A stretch of 64,000 nucleotides of DNA from Diadema setosum (Eukaryota; Echinodermata; Echinoidea; Diadematoida; Diadematidae), in contig NC_092706.1 of assembly GCF_964275005.1 (NCBI RefSeq), positions 5,250,564 to 5,314,563 of the forward strand. Direction: 5' to 3'. The position numbers were made by a program, and so were the translations under genes. Below the pieces are notes generated by a model that was not told the DNA's origin, made no database searches, and saw only the letters and a program-made list of their open reading frames with translations. Positions 1-11,812 of the stretch are shown in pieces (within the stretch, counting starts at the first letter, position 1; every line of letters starts with the position of its first letter).

Positions 1-146
1 TCAAGTATTACGATTTGCTCCGATTTATCTAATATCTATTTTTTTTGTTTGTTCTCTTCTGTCACCTCCAATTTCCCATATTCCCTCGCTTTCTCTTTCC
101 TTCCGTCTATCCTTTCCTTTGTTCCTTCCCTCCATCTCTCCCTCAG

Positions 147-301
147 GCGTGAGAAACGACAGGAACAAGAAGAAGAAGGTGAAGGAGGAGGCGACGGAGA
201 GTCTGGTCATCCCGACGGAGATCGAGGATGTCCTCCAGTGCGTGCTCCAGGCCCACCGGGACACCTTCCCACAGAAGCCTCTCCTCCCGCCCCACAACGT
301 G
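147..301 (+). CDS. RAR: RAR exon a: T-box/hinge and helix 1
   Basis: A pyrimidine-rich acceptor ends at 145-146 (cctcag) and the donor gtaagt begins at 302. The first two bases complete a codon begun in the preceding, unseen exon; AGC (Ser) would fit the vertebrate SKES-VRNDRN junction. It ends in phase 0 after PPHNV. Confidence 0.9.
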
Positions 302-1982
302 GTAAGTGGTGGACATCTTGGTGGCAGCGGAAAGGGGCCAGTCCTTTCTTGACCACTGCCAAGGGAAAAGGGATCAGTTCTTTCTTGACCACTGCCAAGA
401 GAAAAGGGTCAGTCCTTTCTTGACCACTGCCAAGCGAAAGTGGTCAGTCCTTTCTTGCCAAGGGAAACGGGTCAGTCCTTTCTTGACCACTGCCAGGGAA
501 AGGGGTCAGTCTTTTCTTGACCACTGCCAAGGGAAAGTGGTCAGTTCTTTCTTGACCACTGCCAAGGGAAAGTGGTCAGTTCTTTCTTGACCACTGCCAA
601 GGGGAACGAGTGCACATAACACCTCATGTAAAACCAGAAATTTTTGCGCGGACGAAACTTTTGCGAATTTGGTGAGGGGCCAAGGTTCTCCAAAGTAAAT
701 GCACATGAGTGTTCTTGTAATAGCGACATTTCTAGTTTGGTTTTACAGTGTTTGGGAAAAGAGTACTGCCACTGCTGTACACCTGTACTTACATTGTTAC
801 TGACATTCATGCATACACACACACACACACACTTGCACAAATGGTCAATAGTGGTGTGTATGGGCCCGTTGCTGACTTAGGGGTGGGAGCAGTGCATTGG
901 GGGTTGGTGCGTTTTGAAGAGGGTAGGGGGGAATGGTACCCTACATTAATGTCATATTCACACAAAATGCATCATGTGATATTTCATTGGACATTTAGAC
1001 TAGGCCTGTGTATTCCAAGATTCCTTTTTCTTTTTTTCTTTTTTTTTAACTGCACATATTCCAGAAAAATGCCGAGAAATTCAGGGACTGTACAAAGTTT
1101 ATGTCTCATGTTATCCAGCATATCATCCGTACTATTTGGTGCTGATAGGATCTGAAATTTCAGTGCTATCATCTTTGATGTGGCACTTTATTGCATTAGC
1201 GTCTCTGATTTTATGTTCAGCTGTGAATTTAGAGAAAATCACAGAGCCACTAATTCCAGTTTAGATGTTGTTAGGTTGAAGAGTAGGGCAATTGGTGGGG
1301 GAGGGGGGGGGGGGGGAGGGTAGAAAAGGCAATGAAATAAAGAGATACATTGTACTTATGGATAGGTGTGGAGACTGTAATATAATACACTAGTCCAAAT
1401 TTGTTACTTCCCTTATTGCATAAATTTCAAGCTTCTTTTACAGAGTTTTACGCCAGCCTGAAATGAGATTAGTTTTATTAGACATTGACCTCCTGTGTTT
1501 GCAAGTAAAAGAAAAGTAAATCCCTCCGTTTCCGAAGTCCCGTTCAGTTTCAGAGTGGCAGGGTGGAACGAGGTGAAGTGAAAGATGAGAGGAATGAAAA
1601 TTTATACCTGTCATCTTGTGGCCGTGTAATTTGCCCGCAGGAATGCCCCGGCAGAAGCTAGCCCTCAAAAACCACCACTTTCTATCAAGAGAGTTTGACA
1701 AATGTGGTGAGGATAAGTCCAAAGGTGAAAGCCTGAAGGCCATTTGGAAGTTATCAAATTACGAGCCTACCACAAGTTTATGAAGGATTTACGCATTCAA
1801 ATTTTTAGTTTTCATCATTCACCAAAACCCTCCTTCCTCATAAAACTGACAGAGCAGAATCAAAATAAAACTTGATAGTTAAGGTAGATTGGTAGATAGA
1901 TACACATATGTAGGCATATAAGTAGATAGGTAAGTCGGTAGAGAGATAGGTACACATGTAGGTAGGTAGGTAGGTAGGTAGG

Positions 1983-2046
<64 letters not shown>

Positions 2047-5000
2047 CAGATAGACAAAATAAAAAAGCAATAGAAAAAAAATAGATTTATGCATAGAGAG
2101 ATAAACTTTGTAGATAGATGGGCAGATAGGTAGATAGAATGATAGATAGGTAGATAGATAGGAAGGTAGATAGACTGGTAGATAGAAAGATAGGTAGGAA
2201 GGTAGATAGTTAGGTAGATAGAAAGATAGATAGGTAGATAGGTAGATAGAAAGATAGATGTATAGGTAGGTAGATAGATAGGAAGGTAGATAGACAGAGA
2301 CCAACAAAGAGAGAGAGAGAGATACATAGCTTATATTAAAGATAAATATGGCAGTTTATTGTTGTGCAGGAACTGGTTGTATAGGTTTTGTCTTCTCTTT
2401 AATGATATGTAAATTATTACTTCAGTATATTTAATATCTTACTTTTTTCATACTACTGATATCTAAGTGGCACATGTTAAACCTCAATGATACAGTAACA
2501 CAAAACAAAATTGAGGTGACTGGTTAATAAGGTACAATACACAAAATACGAGGCAGGAGTTAAGGTAGGCTTAAGGATAACATGGCAGGGTATAAAGTTA
2601 TACTGAGATATTAAAAAAAAAACAAAATGAAAAAGAGCAAAATATAGAGCAAGAGTTAGGGTAGACTCAAGGACAAAATGGTGGGCTATAAATTCATTCT
2701 GAGAGATAAAAATGAAATGGAGAAGAGCAGAGAAGGTGAAGATTCTGTCTTTTGATGGAAAAGCCAAGGGGGAGGGGGGGGGGGTTGGATGGGGGTTCAG
2801 GGGGGAGTCTGGAAGTGTGTGAAATTTGATCGGAGACAGAAAGTGGAAATGCTCCATCCTGTTCAGGGTTTGAGCCAGTGACCACAGGAATGTGCCTCCC
2901 CTACCCCCACAGAAACCACTTCTTTTCATATCCCCCTTTGTGGTTGAGATGGGGGAAAGGTGTATGGAGGAATCTGCACCCCCACTGTCAGGGCCAAATG
3001 CCAAATCTTTTTTTCAGTGACCTTTTCTCTCCATCTGCCCAGCTCCTGCCAACATTCTGGATGGCTCCGACCTTTTTAAAAGTTCTTCTGAGAAACTGTG
3101 CCCCGTGCCCAAGCTTTTGTAGACTCATATGTGAAGCAGTAGAGTTTTAAATTTTCTGTGCAGTATGTGTCTGTTCAATACACCATTTACGGTTCCATGT
3201 ACCTCCTGAATGATGCCATGATACCCTTTGGGAGACTGGAAAACTTCTTGGATATTTTAGTGACAGGAAAGACAATTCCAGGAGTATGTGATGTGCTCCA
3301 TCATATCTAGAGTGAATACAAGAGAAAATGTGTGGAGAATACGAAGTGCATCCTGATCTTGAATCTCGTTGCTGATCGCACAGTATAAATATAGAGTGAA
3401 TAAAAGAGAAAATGCTTTGAGTATACCTAGTTCATGCTGATGAATCCCACTACTGACTGTTGTAGTGATTTGCCATGTGATAAATGTTTTCCTCACATAA
3501 TGTTTCGCTTGATTGAGAAAGCAGGCCTACATTTTTTTTTAAAGTAGACCACCACTCCCTTCTTTTTTTGGAGGGGGATGGTGAAGTAGAGACCACAAAC
3601 CCTCACTCTGTTCCCTCTTTCTGCCTCCTCCCTGGTGCGCCTCCACCGATCATCGACTCCGAAGCAGGACGAGGACGAGGAGTCGCCGCTCCACCCGGTC
3701 AGTCACTTCAAGGGCCAGGACATCGACATGGTCATGTTCGACTACGTGACGGACATGTCGTCGCGGGCCATCGTCATGGTGGTCGACTTCGCCAAGAAGC
3801 TCCCGGGCTTTCTGCAGCTGAGCACGCAGGACCAGATCACCCTTCTCAAGGCGTCGTGTCTCGACATCATGGTAAGTGCCCTCCCATCCTGGCAGCATAC
3901 ATCTCTTCTATCTTTGGGAAGAAGGCTCATTGCAGTTGTAAGTGGTAGTTTTGCTCGTCATAGATGCGATACCAGTGGAAATATATTTTCTGCTGAAAAA
4001 ATGTATATTTGCAGATTTTTATTTTTGTCATTGTCACATGAAATTGAAATGTGCAAACAGTTTCACTCAGCTTTGGGGCAAATCATTTGATGTATTTGAT
4101 GTATAGGGCCCCAATTTTTCTCTCTTCTCTTCTTTCTGTAAAACAGCAACAACACTCAGCAATATATTCTACTTTACAGGATATTCAGTGAAGTAACAAT
4201 TTGCTTATTTGATTTGTTCATCCACAGTCTCTGACAATCTTACAAGAGAGAGACAAAAATTCATACATATTACACTTTCGGAGAAGATTATGCTGATCAG
4301 GATGACATGTGTGACAGTAAATATCTGGTTCTCTCAGTGTCACAATCTCTGAACCATCTTTTCCCTTTTCGTCATCCCCTCCGCCTCCCGACAGATCCTC
4401 AGGATATGCTCGCGGTTCAACCCCGACGACGCCAGCGTCACGTTCACCACCGGCCTGACCCTCACTCAGGGCCAACTCAAGTCGGGCGGCTTCGGCAGCC
4501 TCCTCGACATCATCTTCCAGTTCGCCTTGTCGCTCTCCAGGATGAACATCGACGAGACGGAGATTGCGTTATTATCCGCAATCTGCCTCATTAGTGAAGG
4601 TGCGTGGGGGGCGGATTGCGAGATCAGACCCTGCTTGTTTGCTGTTACTCTTTTAAGCATTTCATCCCCGTATATGATTTCCCATCTTGCGATGTTTGTT
4701 TCCGTTAACAGGAAATTAAGATAGAAGCTTGCGTTCTGCAAGATCGTTAAAGAATTGCCTACGCAAATATGAACAATATGATGGCATCTTTCCTAACTCT
4801 GATATTAGAAAGGAAATATTCCCTGTTTGTGTCTTGCGTGTGAATCCCGTCTGCATATCAGCTTCTAATTATGATGCGAGAGCCTCTCGCTGAATCAAGG
4901 TTTACTTCATTCCTTAGAGATCACCTGTTGTATATATGCGATTATTAGACATTTTTCTCCTAAGATGAAGCTGAAAGCCATGTTTAGTGTGTGTCTTGTG

Positions 5001-7085
5001 TGTGTGTATGTGTGTATGTGTAGGTCAAGTCTCTATACTGTACCTGAAGTTCACTGCAAAACATGGAAAATAGCGTGTTACACAGTAGAATGCATGTCTC
5101 AAGTATGTGCTGATTTTAAAGAAATAAACCAATAATACAAATTATCGGGACTTTAAATTTGGCTTGTAAGCCTGCATAGTACATGTGTGTCATTGTCAAA
5201 GCCTGTGGGCAATTTCAGAATCTTGGAGGGAAAGAGTTGGCATTATTGATTAGGTTGTCGTTGTTGGTGCCACCATGGTAAGTCGGCTAGCCCCTCTAAT
5301 CCGTTTGCGTTGTTTCCGCAGACCGTCCGGGCCTCGAAGACACAACGAGAATCGAGAAGATGCAGGAACCGCTCCTCGAGGGCCTCCGTCTCTACGTGCG
5401 CAAGCGGCGGCCCAAGGAGTCGCACTTCTTCGCCAAGCTGCTCATGAAGATCACCGACCTCCGCTGTATCAGCGTGAAGAGTAAGCATCACCGCTTCCCC
5501 CTCGACTGTCACGATTTCCCTCCCTTCCCTGACACTCTCCCAATGTCACTTCCCATCTTCACTCTCCTCGTTCTACGATCTTCTTTCACCAAACGTCAGT
5601 CCTTTCACACGGACTACATAGACACAAAGTTTTAATGCCATTAACGACTCTTCCTCATCTACTGAAAATGTTGTCAGTGCATCAACCCTTTAGGTGTCCA
5701 GATACTTAGACCCGAAATCACGAAGGTGGTTTAAGCTTAGACCATGGCAAAATATTTGTACCGTGATGTACCTATGACATGCACATATCAGTGTGCGTTT
5801 GCTACTGGACGTCTGTTGGCGTAAGCAATCTGTCAATACCAGATGATATTCGTAAAGTTACCTCTTTTAATGTATTCAAACGTAAACTTAAGGAGAATTT
5901 GATACAAAATTATAATTCTTAAGTTTTTGACATGCTTGGCTGGCAATACATGTATTCTATCTAATGATTGTAACTCACTTTGTTCGTATTGTCTTTGTAA
6001 TGTAAATGTAGTGTATCATGTATCATGCTGTATTGCTTTATGTTTTGTCTTACAACGGTATATCAGTTCATCTCATTTTATTTTTTTTTATAAATATGAA
6101 AAATTTACCACCAATGCATTTTTTTAAATTGATTTTCTGGGTCGGCCAGATTTTAAGGAAACTTAATTCCTTGTTGGCTGCTTCCCTTCAGCTTTATGTA
6201 TTCCAAAGTTATGTTTTTTTTTCTCATTGTCTGTCATGATTGTTCATCAATGTCTTTCTCTGTTGTTTTTATGCTGAATAAATAAATTCAATTCAATTCA
6301 AATTCAATTCAAATTCAATTCAATCGTATTTACGCAGAAGAAATTTACATAAAGCATGGTTTAAACCATGGTTTCATTTGTACCACCTTCGTGAATTCGG
6401 GCCATATAGTATTGGTTTATCAATGCCTCAGTCCAACAGTAAGACCTCCATGATACATGAGGTATTGGGGGAGGGGGTCAGGTAATCTATTAACAGTTTC
6501 TTTTTCTTTCTTTTTTTGAGACATCTGTACCAATCAGCAGAGACACAATATGGTTTGAGATGACTATCAGTTGTGAAAGTTGGGGAACCTCAGTTTGAAG
6601 TTTTGTCAAGATATTGTGGAAGGGTTTGGGGGAGGGTAGTGTATAAGGAGGAATGACATTTTCCTGAATATTCACCCCAAATTTTTTCCTTGTCATGATC
6701 TGCTTTGTAAAATGGGTTTGGTACATCTGCACACATTCTGGGATTTGTCATATGTTGAGAGTATAAATATTGTAGCATTTAGAATTAGATGAGAAAGGAT
6801 GCATGTGAAATCTTGTCAGTGATCTTGGGAGACTCTCATTGATTGAGATGTCGATGGTTGTTCTGAATTGGTGTAAGTGGATTCCATTGAGTCCCAAGAT
6901 GGTACGTAATTTATAGACAATCCAGCTTCTTTTGGGCTAGTATGCAAGCATTTCATGTTATTTACTTTTCCTTTTCTCTTTGCAATCACTCAGGTGCAGA
7001 AAAGGTCTTTGACATGAAGGTGGAATTCGTCAAGGAGATGCCCGCCCTCATCTCAGAAATGATCGACAAGAACGACGACGAGTAG
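147..7085 (+). CDS. RAR: Retinoic acid receptor (RAR), 3' part: hinge and ligand-binding domain
   Basis: Five exons join in frame: 147-301, 3668-3871, 4395-4599, 5322-5480 and 6994-7085. They encode the last ~270 residues; the zinc fingers lie to the left of the window. The first exon starts with the RAR T-box VRNDRNKKKK, then helix 1. Next come DFAKKLPGF with DQITLLKASCLDI (helices 3-5, the nuclear-receptor signature), ILRICSRFNPDD, LLSAICLISEDRPGLED, MQEPLLEGLRLYVRKRRP, MKITDLRCIS, and the AF-2 helix PALISEMI before the stop. By family knowledge RAR pairs with RXR on DNA and switches co-repressor for co-activator when it binds retinoic acid. The two arginines of helix 5 that hold the ligand carboxylate are present, as is the helix-3 charge-clamp lysine. 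The serine that also contacts the carboxylate is threonine here (TFTTG instead of TFSDG). The C-terminal F region is very short. Subtype paralogy cannot be judged. Family assignment is secure. Confidence 0.95.
338..605. repeat. Minisatellite, ~35-bp unit, about 8 copies
   Basis: Units read cagtcctttcttgaccactg then ccaagggaaagggt, with small length variants and one shortened copy near 445-475. The array starts about 35 bp after the RAR splice donor at 302. Confidence 0.95.
627..748. mobile_element. Miniature inverted-repeat transposon, TGTAAAACCAG family
   Basis: It starts tgtaaaaccagaaattt and ends with the inverse (atttctagtttggttttaca), a terminal inverted repeat of about 18 bp with an imperfection. 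About 120 bp, no coding capacity. A longer relative lies at 46827-47040. Confidence 0.75.
813..832. repeat. (CA)n microsatellite
   Basis: A run of about ten CA dinucleotides directly visible. Confidence 0.95.
1299..1318. repeat. Poly-G tract
   Basis: A G-rich run interrupted by single A residues. Similar G or C runs occur at about 2766-2785, 9081-9110, 17280-17292, 28206-28233, 45121-45134, 49117-49132 and 61486-61499, often next to poly-T or poly-A. Confidence 0.9.
1873..2312. repeat. (GATA/GGTA)n tetranucleotide tract
   Basis: About 440 bp of tagataga and taggtagg units with a more regular core at 1985-2045. The long reading frames on the minus strand here are an artefact of the repeat. 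Confidence 0.97.
3668..3871 (+). CDS. RAR: RAR exon b: helices 2-5 of the ligand-binding domain
   Basis: The donor gtaagt at 3872 is clear. The acceptor is either aagcag at 3667 or aag at 3664, which would add one glutamine. The exon encodes an acidic linker (DEDEE), then DFAKKLPGF and the nuclear-receptor signature DQITLLKASCLDIM. Phase 0 at both ends. Confidence 0.9.
3872..5321 (+). other. RAR: RAR introns flanking exon c
   Basis: The introns 3872-4394 and 4600-5321 hold no recognisable repeat or gene; there is a short GT-rich stretch at about 4987-5020. Confidence 0.6.
4395..4599 (+). CDS. RAR: RAR exon c: helices 5-8
   Basis: The acceptor cccgacag precedes ILRICSRFNPDD; the donor gtgcgt begins at 4600. 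It carries the two carboxylate-binding arginines, GLTLTQGQL, and ALLSAICLISE. It ends in phase 1. Confidence 0.93.
5322..5480 (+). CDS. RAR: RAR exon d: helices 8-11
   Basis: The acceptor tttccgcag and donor gtaagc border the exon. It reads DRPGLEDTTRIEKMQEPLLE, then LRLYVRKRRPKESHFF and KLLMKITDLRCIS, matching the RAR helix 9-10 region. Phase 1 at both ends. Confidence 0.94.
5709..6403. mobile_element. Inverted-repeat element interrupted by a LINE 3' end
   Basis: The left arm agacccgaaatcacgaaggt (5708-5727) is mirrored by the right arm ending accttcgtgaattcgggcc (about 6385-6403). Between them lies a LINE fragment with its own tail. A third related end (ttgtaccaccttcgtgaaat) stands alone at 30843-30862. 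Confidence 0.65.
5790..6326 (+). mobile_element. 5'-truncated non-LTR retrotransposon (LINE) 3' end
   Basis: The reading frame SNLSIPDDIRKVTSFNVFKR then KLKENLIQNYNS and a stop (about 5829-5922) matches the C-terminal ending typical of CR1/Jockey-like reverse transcriptases (..S.FKRKLK..L). An AT-rich 3' UTR follows, then a short tandem tail of attca/attcaa units (6285-6325). The 5' breakpoint is uncertain. No intact reverse transcriptase domain remains. Confidence 0.7.
6994..7085 (+). CDS. RAR: RAR last coding exon: helix 11/12 and stop
   Basis: The acceptor tcactcag leads into AEKVFDMKVEF and the AF-2 core PALISEMI, then DKNDDE and TAG at 7083-7085. The tail after AF-2 is about six residues, much shorter than the F domain of vertebrate RAR-alpha. 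Confidence 0.93.
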
Positions 7086-7488
7086 CCAATCACGCGGCGC
7101 GACAGAGCAGCCCACAGAGCAAACCGACCAATAAGAGAGCGATTTTAATTTTGTATCGACCAATCAGGAAATGCCTTTTTCGTTTTTCCTGTCTCTTCTT
7201 TGTACAAATGGTTGGGGGGGAGGAGGAGAAAATATTGTGTCCAGGAGCGACATAATCAACCAGTGATCGTTGACTCCGAGAGTGTAGCTGGGTGTGTGGA
7301 GGTGCAAGTATGTATGTGTGAGTGTGTGCATATTATATAGAATTTTTGCAAACAGGGAACATGATAACAAGAGCATTGTGTGCCCCTGACTATATCGAAA
7401 ATAATGATGTTGTAGGAGCGAAGAATGAGAGAGAGGGAGTGTTTTTCGTCTCAATGGCTACAGGACTTTTCTGACTGGCCTTATAAAG

Positions 7489-7494
7489 AATAAA
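7489..7494 (+). terminator. Candidate RAR polyadenylation signal (proximal)
   Basis: AATAAA about 400 nt after the RAR stop codon, followed by A-rich sequence and without an obvious GU-rich element. Confidence 0.35.
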
Positions 7495-10400
7495 AAGAAA
7501 AGAAAAAAATGAGAGCAGGGAAAATGAGAGGGTGAAATGAATTAAGTTGGCACATTTTAAGAGATTTAAAGCGTAACAAAGCATTGTTTCATGGAAAAAT
7601 GTAAAGGAAAATATTGGCTAGTCATGTCCCAGGTGATTTGGGAAAGTATGGTAAGCAAGAGGTGATATCATGATATGTCAGACTTATTTCCTTTTTTTCT
7701 TTTTATCTGAGCTTTTTAGCAATGCAGTATTACCGAGCAGAGGTTTTATCGAGTGAAGAATATAATAGTATCGTACGGCGGAAATGTGTTCATGTGTGTC
7801 GGAATTGTTACCCTAGATCAGGCGTAGCGGACAACAGTCATTGTTTCTTAGTGTTTGGGACTTGATATCTTACCCGGTGATTTCTTTCTGTGAGTGAGTG
7901 GAGGGGAGCGTGACGAATCTTGTCTGTGTTGCGTATCTATGCATTCTGATTTATTCGGTGGGGGGTGGGGTTGGGTTGGGAGGGGGGGTGATTGAAGTAG
8001 GGCATGTCGGCGAGATGGCATATTATCATATGGGAACTTGGCTTTCAGTGTGTGCTCACCAAGAAGCATGGGCTCTGCCCATCTGCTGACGTGATAATCT
8101 ACTCTGTAGTGTTGTACATACATGTCTATGCTACAACAACATCTTTGACAAAAGAGGGGAACAGTATCCCCCCTTTTTTTTTATCTCCCAGAAAAGTGCA
8201 CTTACATTGATTCTATGTACTGTGTGGTACAGAACGTGTAATCTTCTTCTTGTTATTGTGTGTGTGGTCATCGCTAGTTGCTCCATCAAATGATGACGAC
8301 ACGCTCCAGTATACAGGCCACTGCCAATTCACGGTCGCTTCACGAGCGGTCTTGGACCCCAAGAGGATATTGGTCAGTGCGTTAACCTTCCGTCTGCACT
8401 TGACAAGCTCTGAGCCAAACCACCCATGTTTTTTTTTTTTTTTTTTTTTTTTGGTGTGTGTGTAGTGGCACTCTCCAGGATCGTGGGTGGAAAATTGTGT
8501 CCTGCAATTTTTGTTGGTCTCCTTTGGGTTCAAAGCAACCAGATTTGTAGAATTAATGGAGGAGTGCAAGAAATGTCTTTCTTGCTGCGAACAGCAGGAT
8601 CTTCTTGCAGAGTTCATTCCCAGAGTAAGGCTAGTTGATAAGGACCTATCTTTTACCTTTATTGAGGTTGCAGATGAAAGGGAATTCCGTATTTCTTCCA
8701 CGAATAATTCTCCAATGCTGTATTAAACTGGCACAGAAATCGCAAACCTTGTGACTGTGAATACCCCGAATGACACGTAATGCAAGGAAATCCCCACCCC
8801 GCCCCCATGGTTGGGGTTGCAACATTTGGCAGATGCTCTTGAGTACTTTGGTGTGGGTCCTCTATACTGCGTTTCTATCTCAAATAGATCATTTCTAGTA
8901 TAATCCTGCACTGTCGCTAAAATTTCATGTCCTCCCCCTCACGTAATTATCGCCATAATTGTATCAGTCATTACAACGCTGACTACACATTTAATTTGTG
9001 GTTGTCAAAGCACTCTCTCAGCTCACTGCCAGTTGAGAAATGGGATATTCCCTTTAAAAGTTTTTTTTTTTTTTTTAGGGGGGGGGGGTGGGGGAGGAGG
9101 GGGGAGGAGTAATGACAGTTCCAGGGGTGTCTCCAGCAAGCACTTAAACTGCATTCCATCAAGATGAAAAATTAAAGATTCTTTAGTCAGGACCAGCTGA
9201 AGAAATTTTCTTTCATGTACATTGGGTGGGTTTGTTTGTTGTTTTTTTAATCATGTCTGAATGAAAACATGTACTTTGTATTTGAGATATTTAATGATAT
9301 GATAACTGCCACTGTGACAGACTATTAAGTTTGTCCTATTTTAGTTCGTTGAATAGCTAGTTTATTAGAGATGCCGAGTTGTAATGTTAGAAATCTTGGC
9401 AAAATACAGCCTGTGGGATGTCTTGTTACACACAGCACAGCTGTCCTGTGGAGATATGGAATTGGGATGTTATGCCGGGACCCCCTCCCCCAATAATTTA
9501 ATCATAGATAACTGTAAAAGCATTCCCGCCTCCATCCCCCACCCCCAGCCCCCACCAACACTTCTTTTTCTCATTATGGCAGGTAGGGGGACGAGTAATC
9601 GTATACTTCCACTGCGTGTCATGTCCAACTCAATTCCACTGCCAGTTTGCGAGTATTGAATTTGGAAACTGAATTTCCTCCCGTTCCCGACATTTTCCTT
9701 GTAGCTCTCGCAATGTACATATGAATTGTTTTCCGCGATGTAATATATAGTATACATACATACGTATATAGATATATATGATTGTTATTATTTTTTTTTT
9801 TTTGCCCATCTTCCCACAAAATGGCATTACTAATAATTGTAAAGTCAGCATCACATATAAAATACTGTATTGGTCAAACTTTCCTTCTGTCTGTTTTAGA
9901 GCATTTTTTTTTTTTGAAATTTCAGTAATGTATGTCTATCTTGTACGGTCTACCAAAAACAGTCATCGGTTCTTCGTTCAAGAAGACTGTGTGGCAACCG
10001 TTGCGTGTAAAATCTATATCTGTCGTTCACAATGTCGTTTACTGTTGCCGTGCACTACTTGTGCATCAAAGAAAAAAAGAAGAAGAAAAAAAAAACAAAG
10101 AAATCATGTGCGAGATAATAGAATCATGTGTATTACTGGAATACTACCGACACTTTTACGATTTACATTGGTGCTAATAGATGTAAAGATGACGATACAA
10201 TGATTTCTTACTCAGAGATTGAGAATTCTTTTTTTCCTTTTTTTTTTTTTCGCAAGAGAATCATTTTCTTTCTCCAATGCTGCCTGTGTGAAAATTCACT
10301 CAATCAGCAAATACGACTACACCTTCTCAGGAAAAAAAAAACAACAACAAAGATCTAGACACAGCAACGTGATACGCAGAAAAAAAAATGAGAACAAATT

Positions 10401-11806
10401 AGGAACGAGATGGGGGTGAAGTCGGCGATCTGTGCGTGTCTTTCGAGGGGACGCGCGCTATGCGTATGACCGCTGTGGAATTCTGGGAAGGGATCGAGTG
10501 CTTTGCCTGATGCTACTTTTCACTGCCGCATCCATCCGGAACGGATGACCGCCTCTGATACGATGACATGATTTCTTTTTTAATGTGGATTGGGTGAGGA
10601 GGGCGCTCTTTGCCCCACACGCCGTTGAATATATCTCTTTTCACTCCGTTGTCATCTGCCGACACTGGTTGCATGCCACGACTGCTTGGGGATCCCACGC
10701 GGAGACAAAAAGTGCGGAGACCGAAGCGCATTACTGCTCTGTGCTGCCGTTAGCATCGAGATCGTCAGAGTGCGCCGGCGGTATGAGTTTTGACTCTCTC
10801 TATTTCCAAAGCACTTGAACGTTTGGGAGGTGACACAAATCGCCGAGACGTCATTGTTGGCACCCGGTGTTCGGAAAATGCATTCGGGGAGATTCGGATG
10901 GTGAAAGATTCGGGAGAAAGAGGTGGCTGAAATTCTTGGGTGTGGTTTAGATGCCTCTCTGTCTGCAATAAGCAGCAATAAAAAATTATTTCAAAAGATG
11001 TAATTGTGTGTTAAACCTAATATGATGTTTCTCTCTCTCTTCTCTCTCGCTCGCTCCGTACGTGAGTACAATACTGCTGTAAGGCGCCGAGCCAGGAGAA
11101 ATTATATTTCCCGTGAACTCACACGAGCATTTGTACGTATGTATGTATAACAAATAGCGCTGGGAGATTGTGAAGCAGAGACAACACGAACTGAAAGAGC
11201 TGCCACCAAGTCCCCCTCATTTCTGCGAACGAGGCCCCATGCTCACGCTTCTCTCGGTATCTCGGCGATCCCCGACTCCCCTAGTGCTCATTTTTTCGGT
11301 TGTATGCACAAGTGTTGAGCTCTACCATACGCCATTCCCTTTGCTTTCGTTTCTTCTCTCTCTCAAGTGCATTGATCATTGTTTTTATTTATTTATTTTT
11401 TTTTTTAGGCAACTAGTCCTTTCACCACATTTTTTTCATAAAAAAAAAAAAAAATGCTGATACTTGCTGTGAAAGGTTGGATCGTTGCCATCCAAGATTC
11501 CCCAATCAATGTAATTGTGGTGGGCTGAGATGTTATTAGTTGCGTGATTTTGTGAGGAAGGATCCTAGTGATAATGGCAGTAACACTTAAATCAGGTGTA
11601 CAAAAAAATTAGTGTTGTTTATATAAAGGAAACAAACAAATAATTAAGTCAAACATGAACTGAAATACTGTGATGTAGTCCTAAGGTAGGGGTTTTGTTT
11701 GTTTGTCTGTTTGTTTGTTTGCCTTTAGGTTATTAAAAAAAAAAATGGGATAATATTGTACAAAAGTCTGTAGGTATACAATGTAGTTTTGTTTTGTTTT
11801 TTCCAG

Positions 11807-11812
11807 AATAAA
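11807..11812 (+). terminator. Candidate RAR polyadenylation signal (intermediate)
   Basis: AATAAA followed within 10-50 nt by T/GT-rich sequence, a conventional cleavage context. Confidence 0.45.

Larger units (their letters stand above)
302..3667 (+). other. RAR: RAR intron between exons a and b
   Basis: Apart from the minisatellite, the short transposon, the GATA tract and poly-G runs, I see no exon with family resemblance. The stretch 1320-1870 and 2320-3540 is unremarkable AT-rich sequence. Confidence 0.7.

Noticed and set aside
1860-2327. Long minus-strand reading frames rich in Tyr/Leu/Ser
   Set aside because: They are translations of the GATA/GGTA microsatellite and have no protein character.
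8487-8726. 79-codon open frame in the RAR downstream region
   Set aside because: Short and without family resemblance; length is within chance expectation for this composition.
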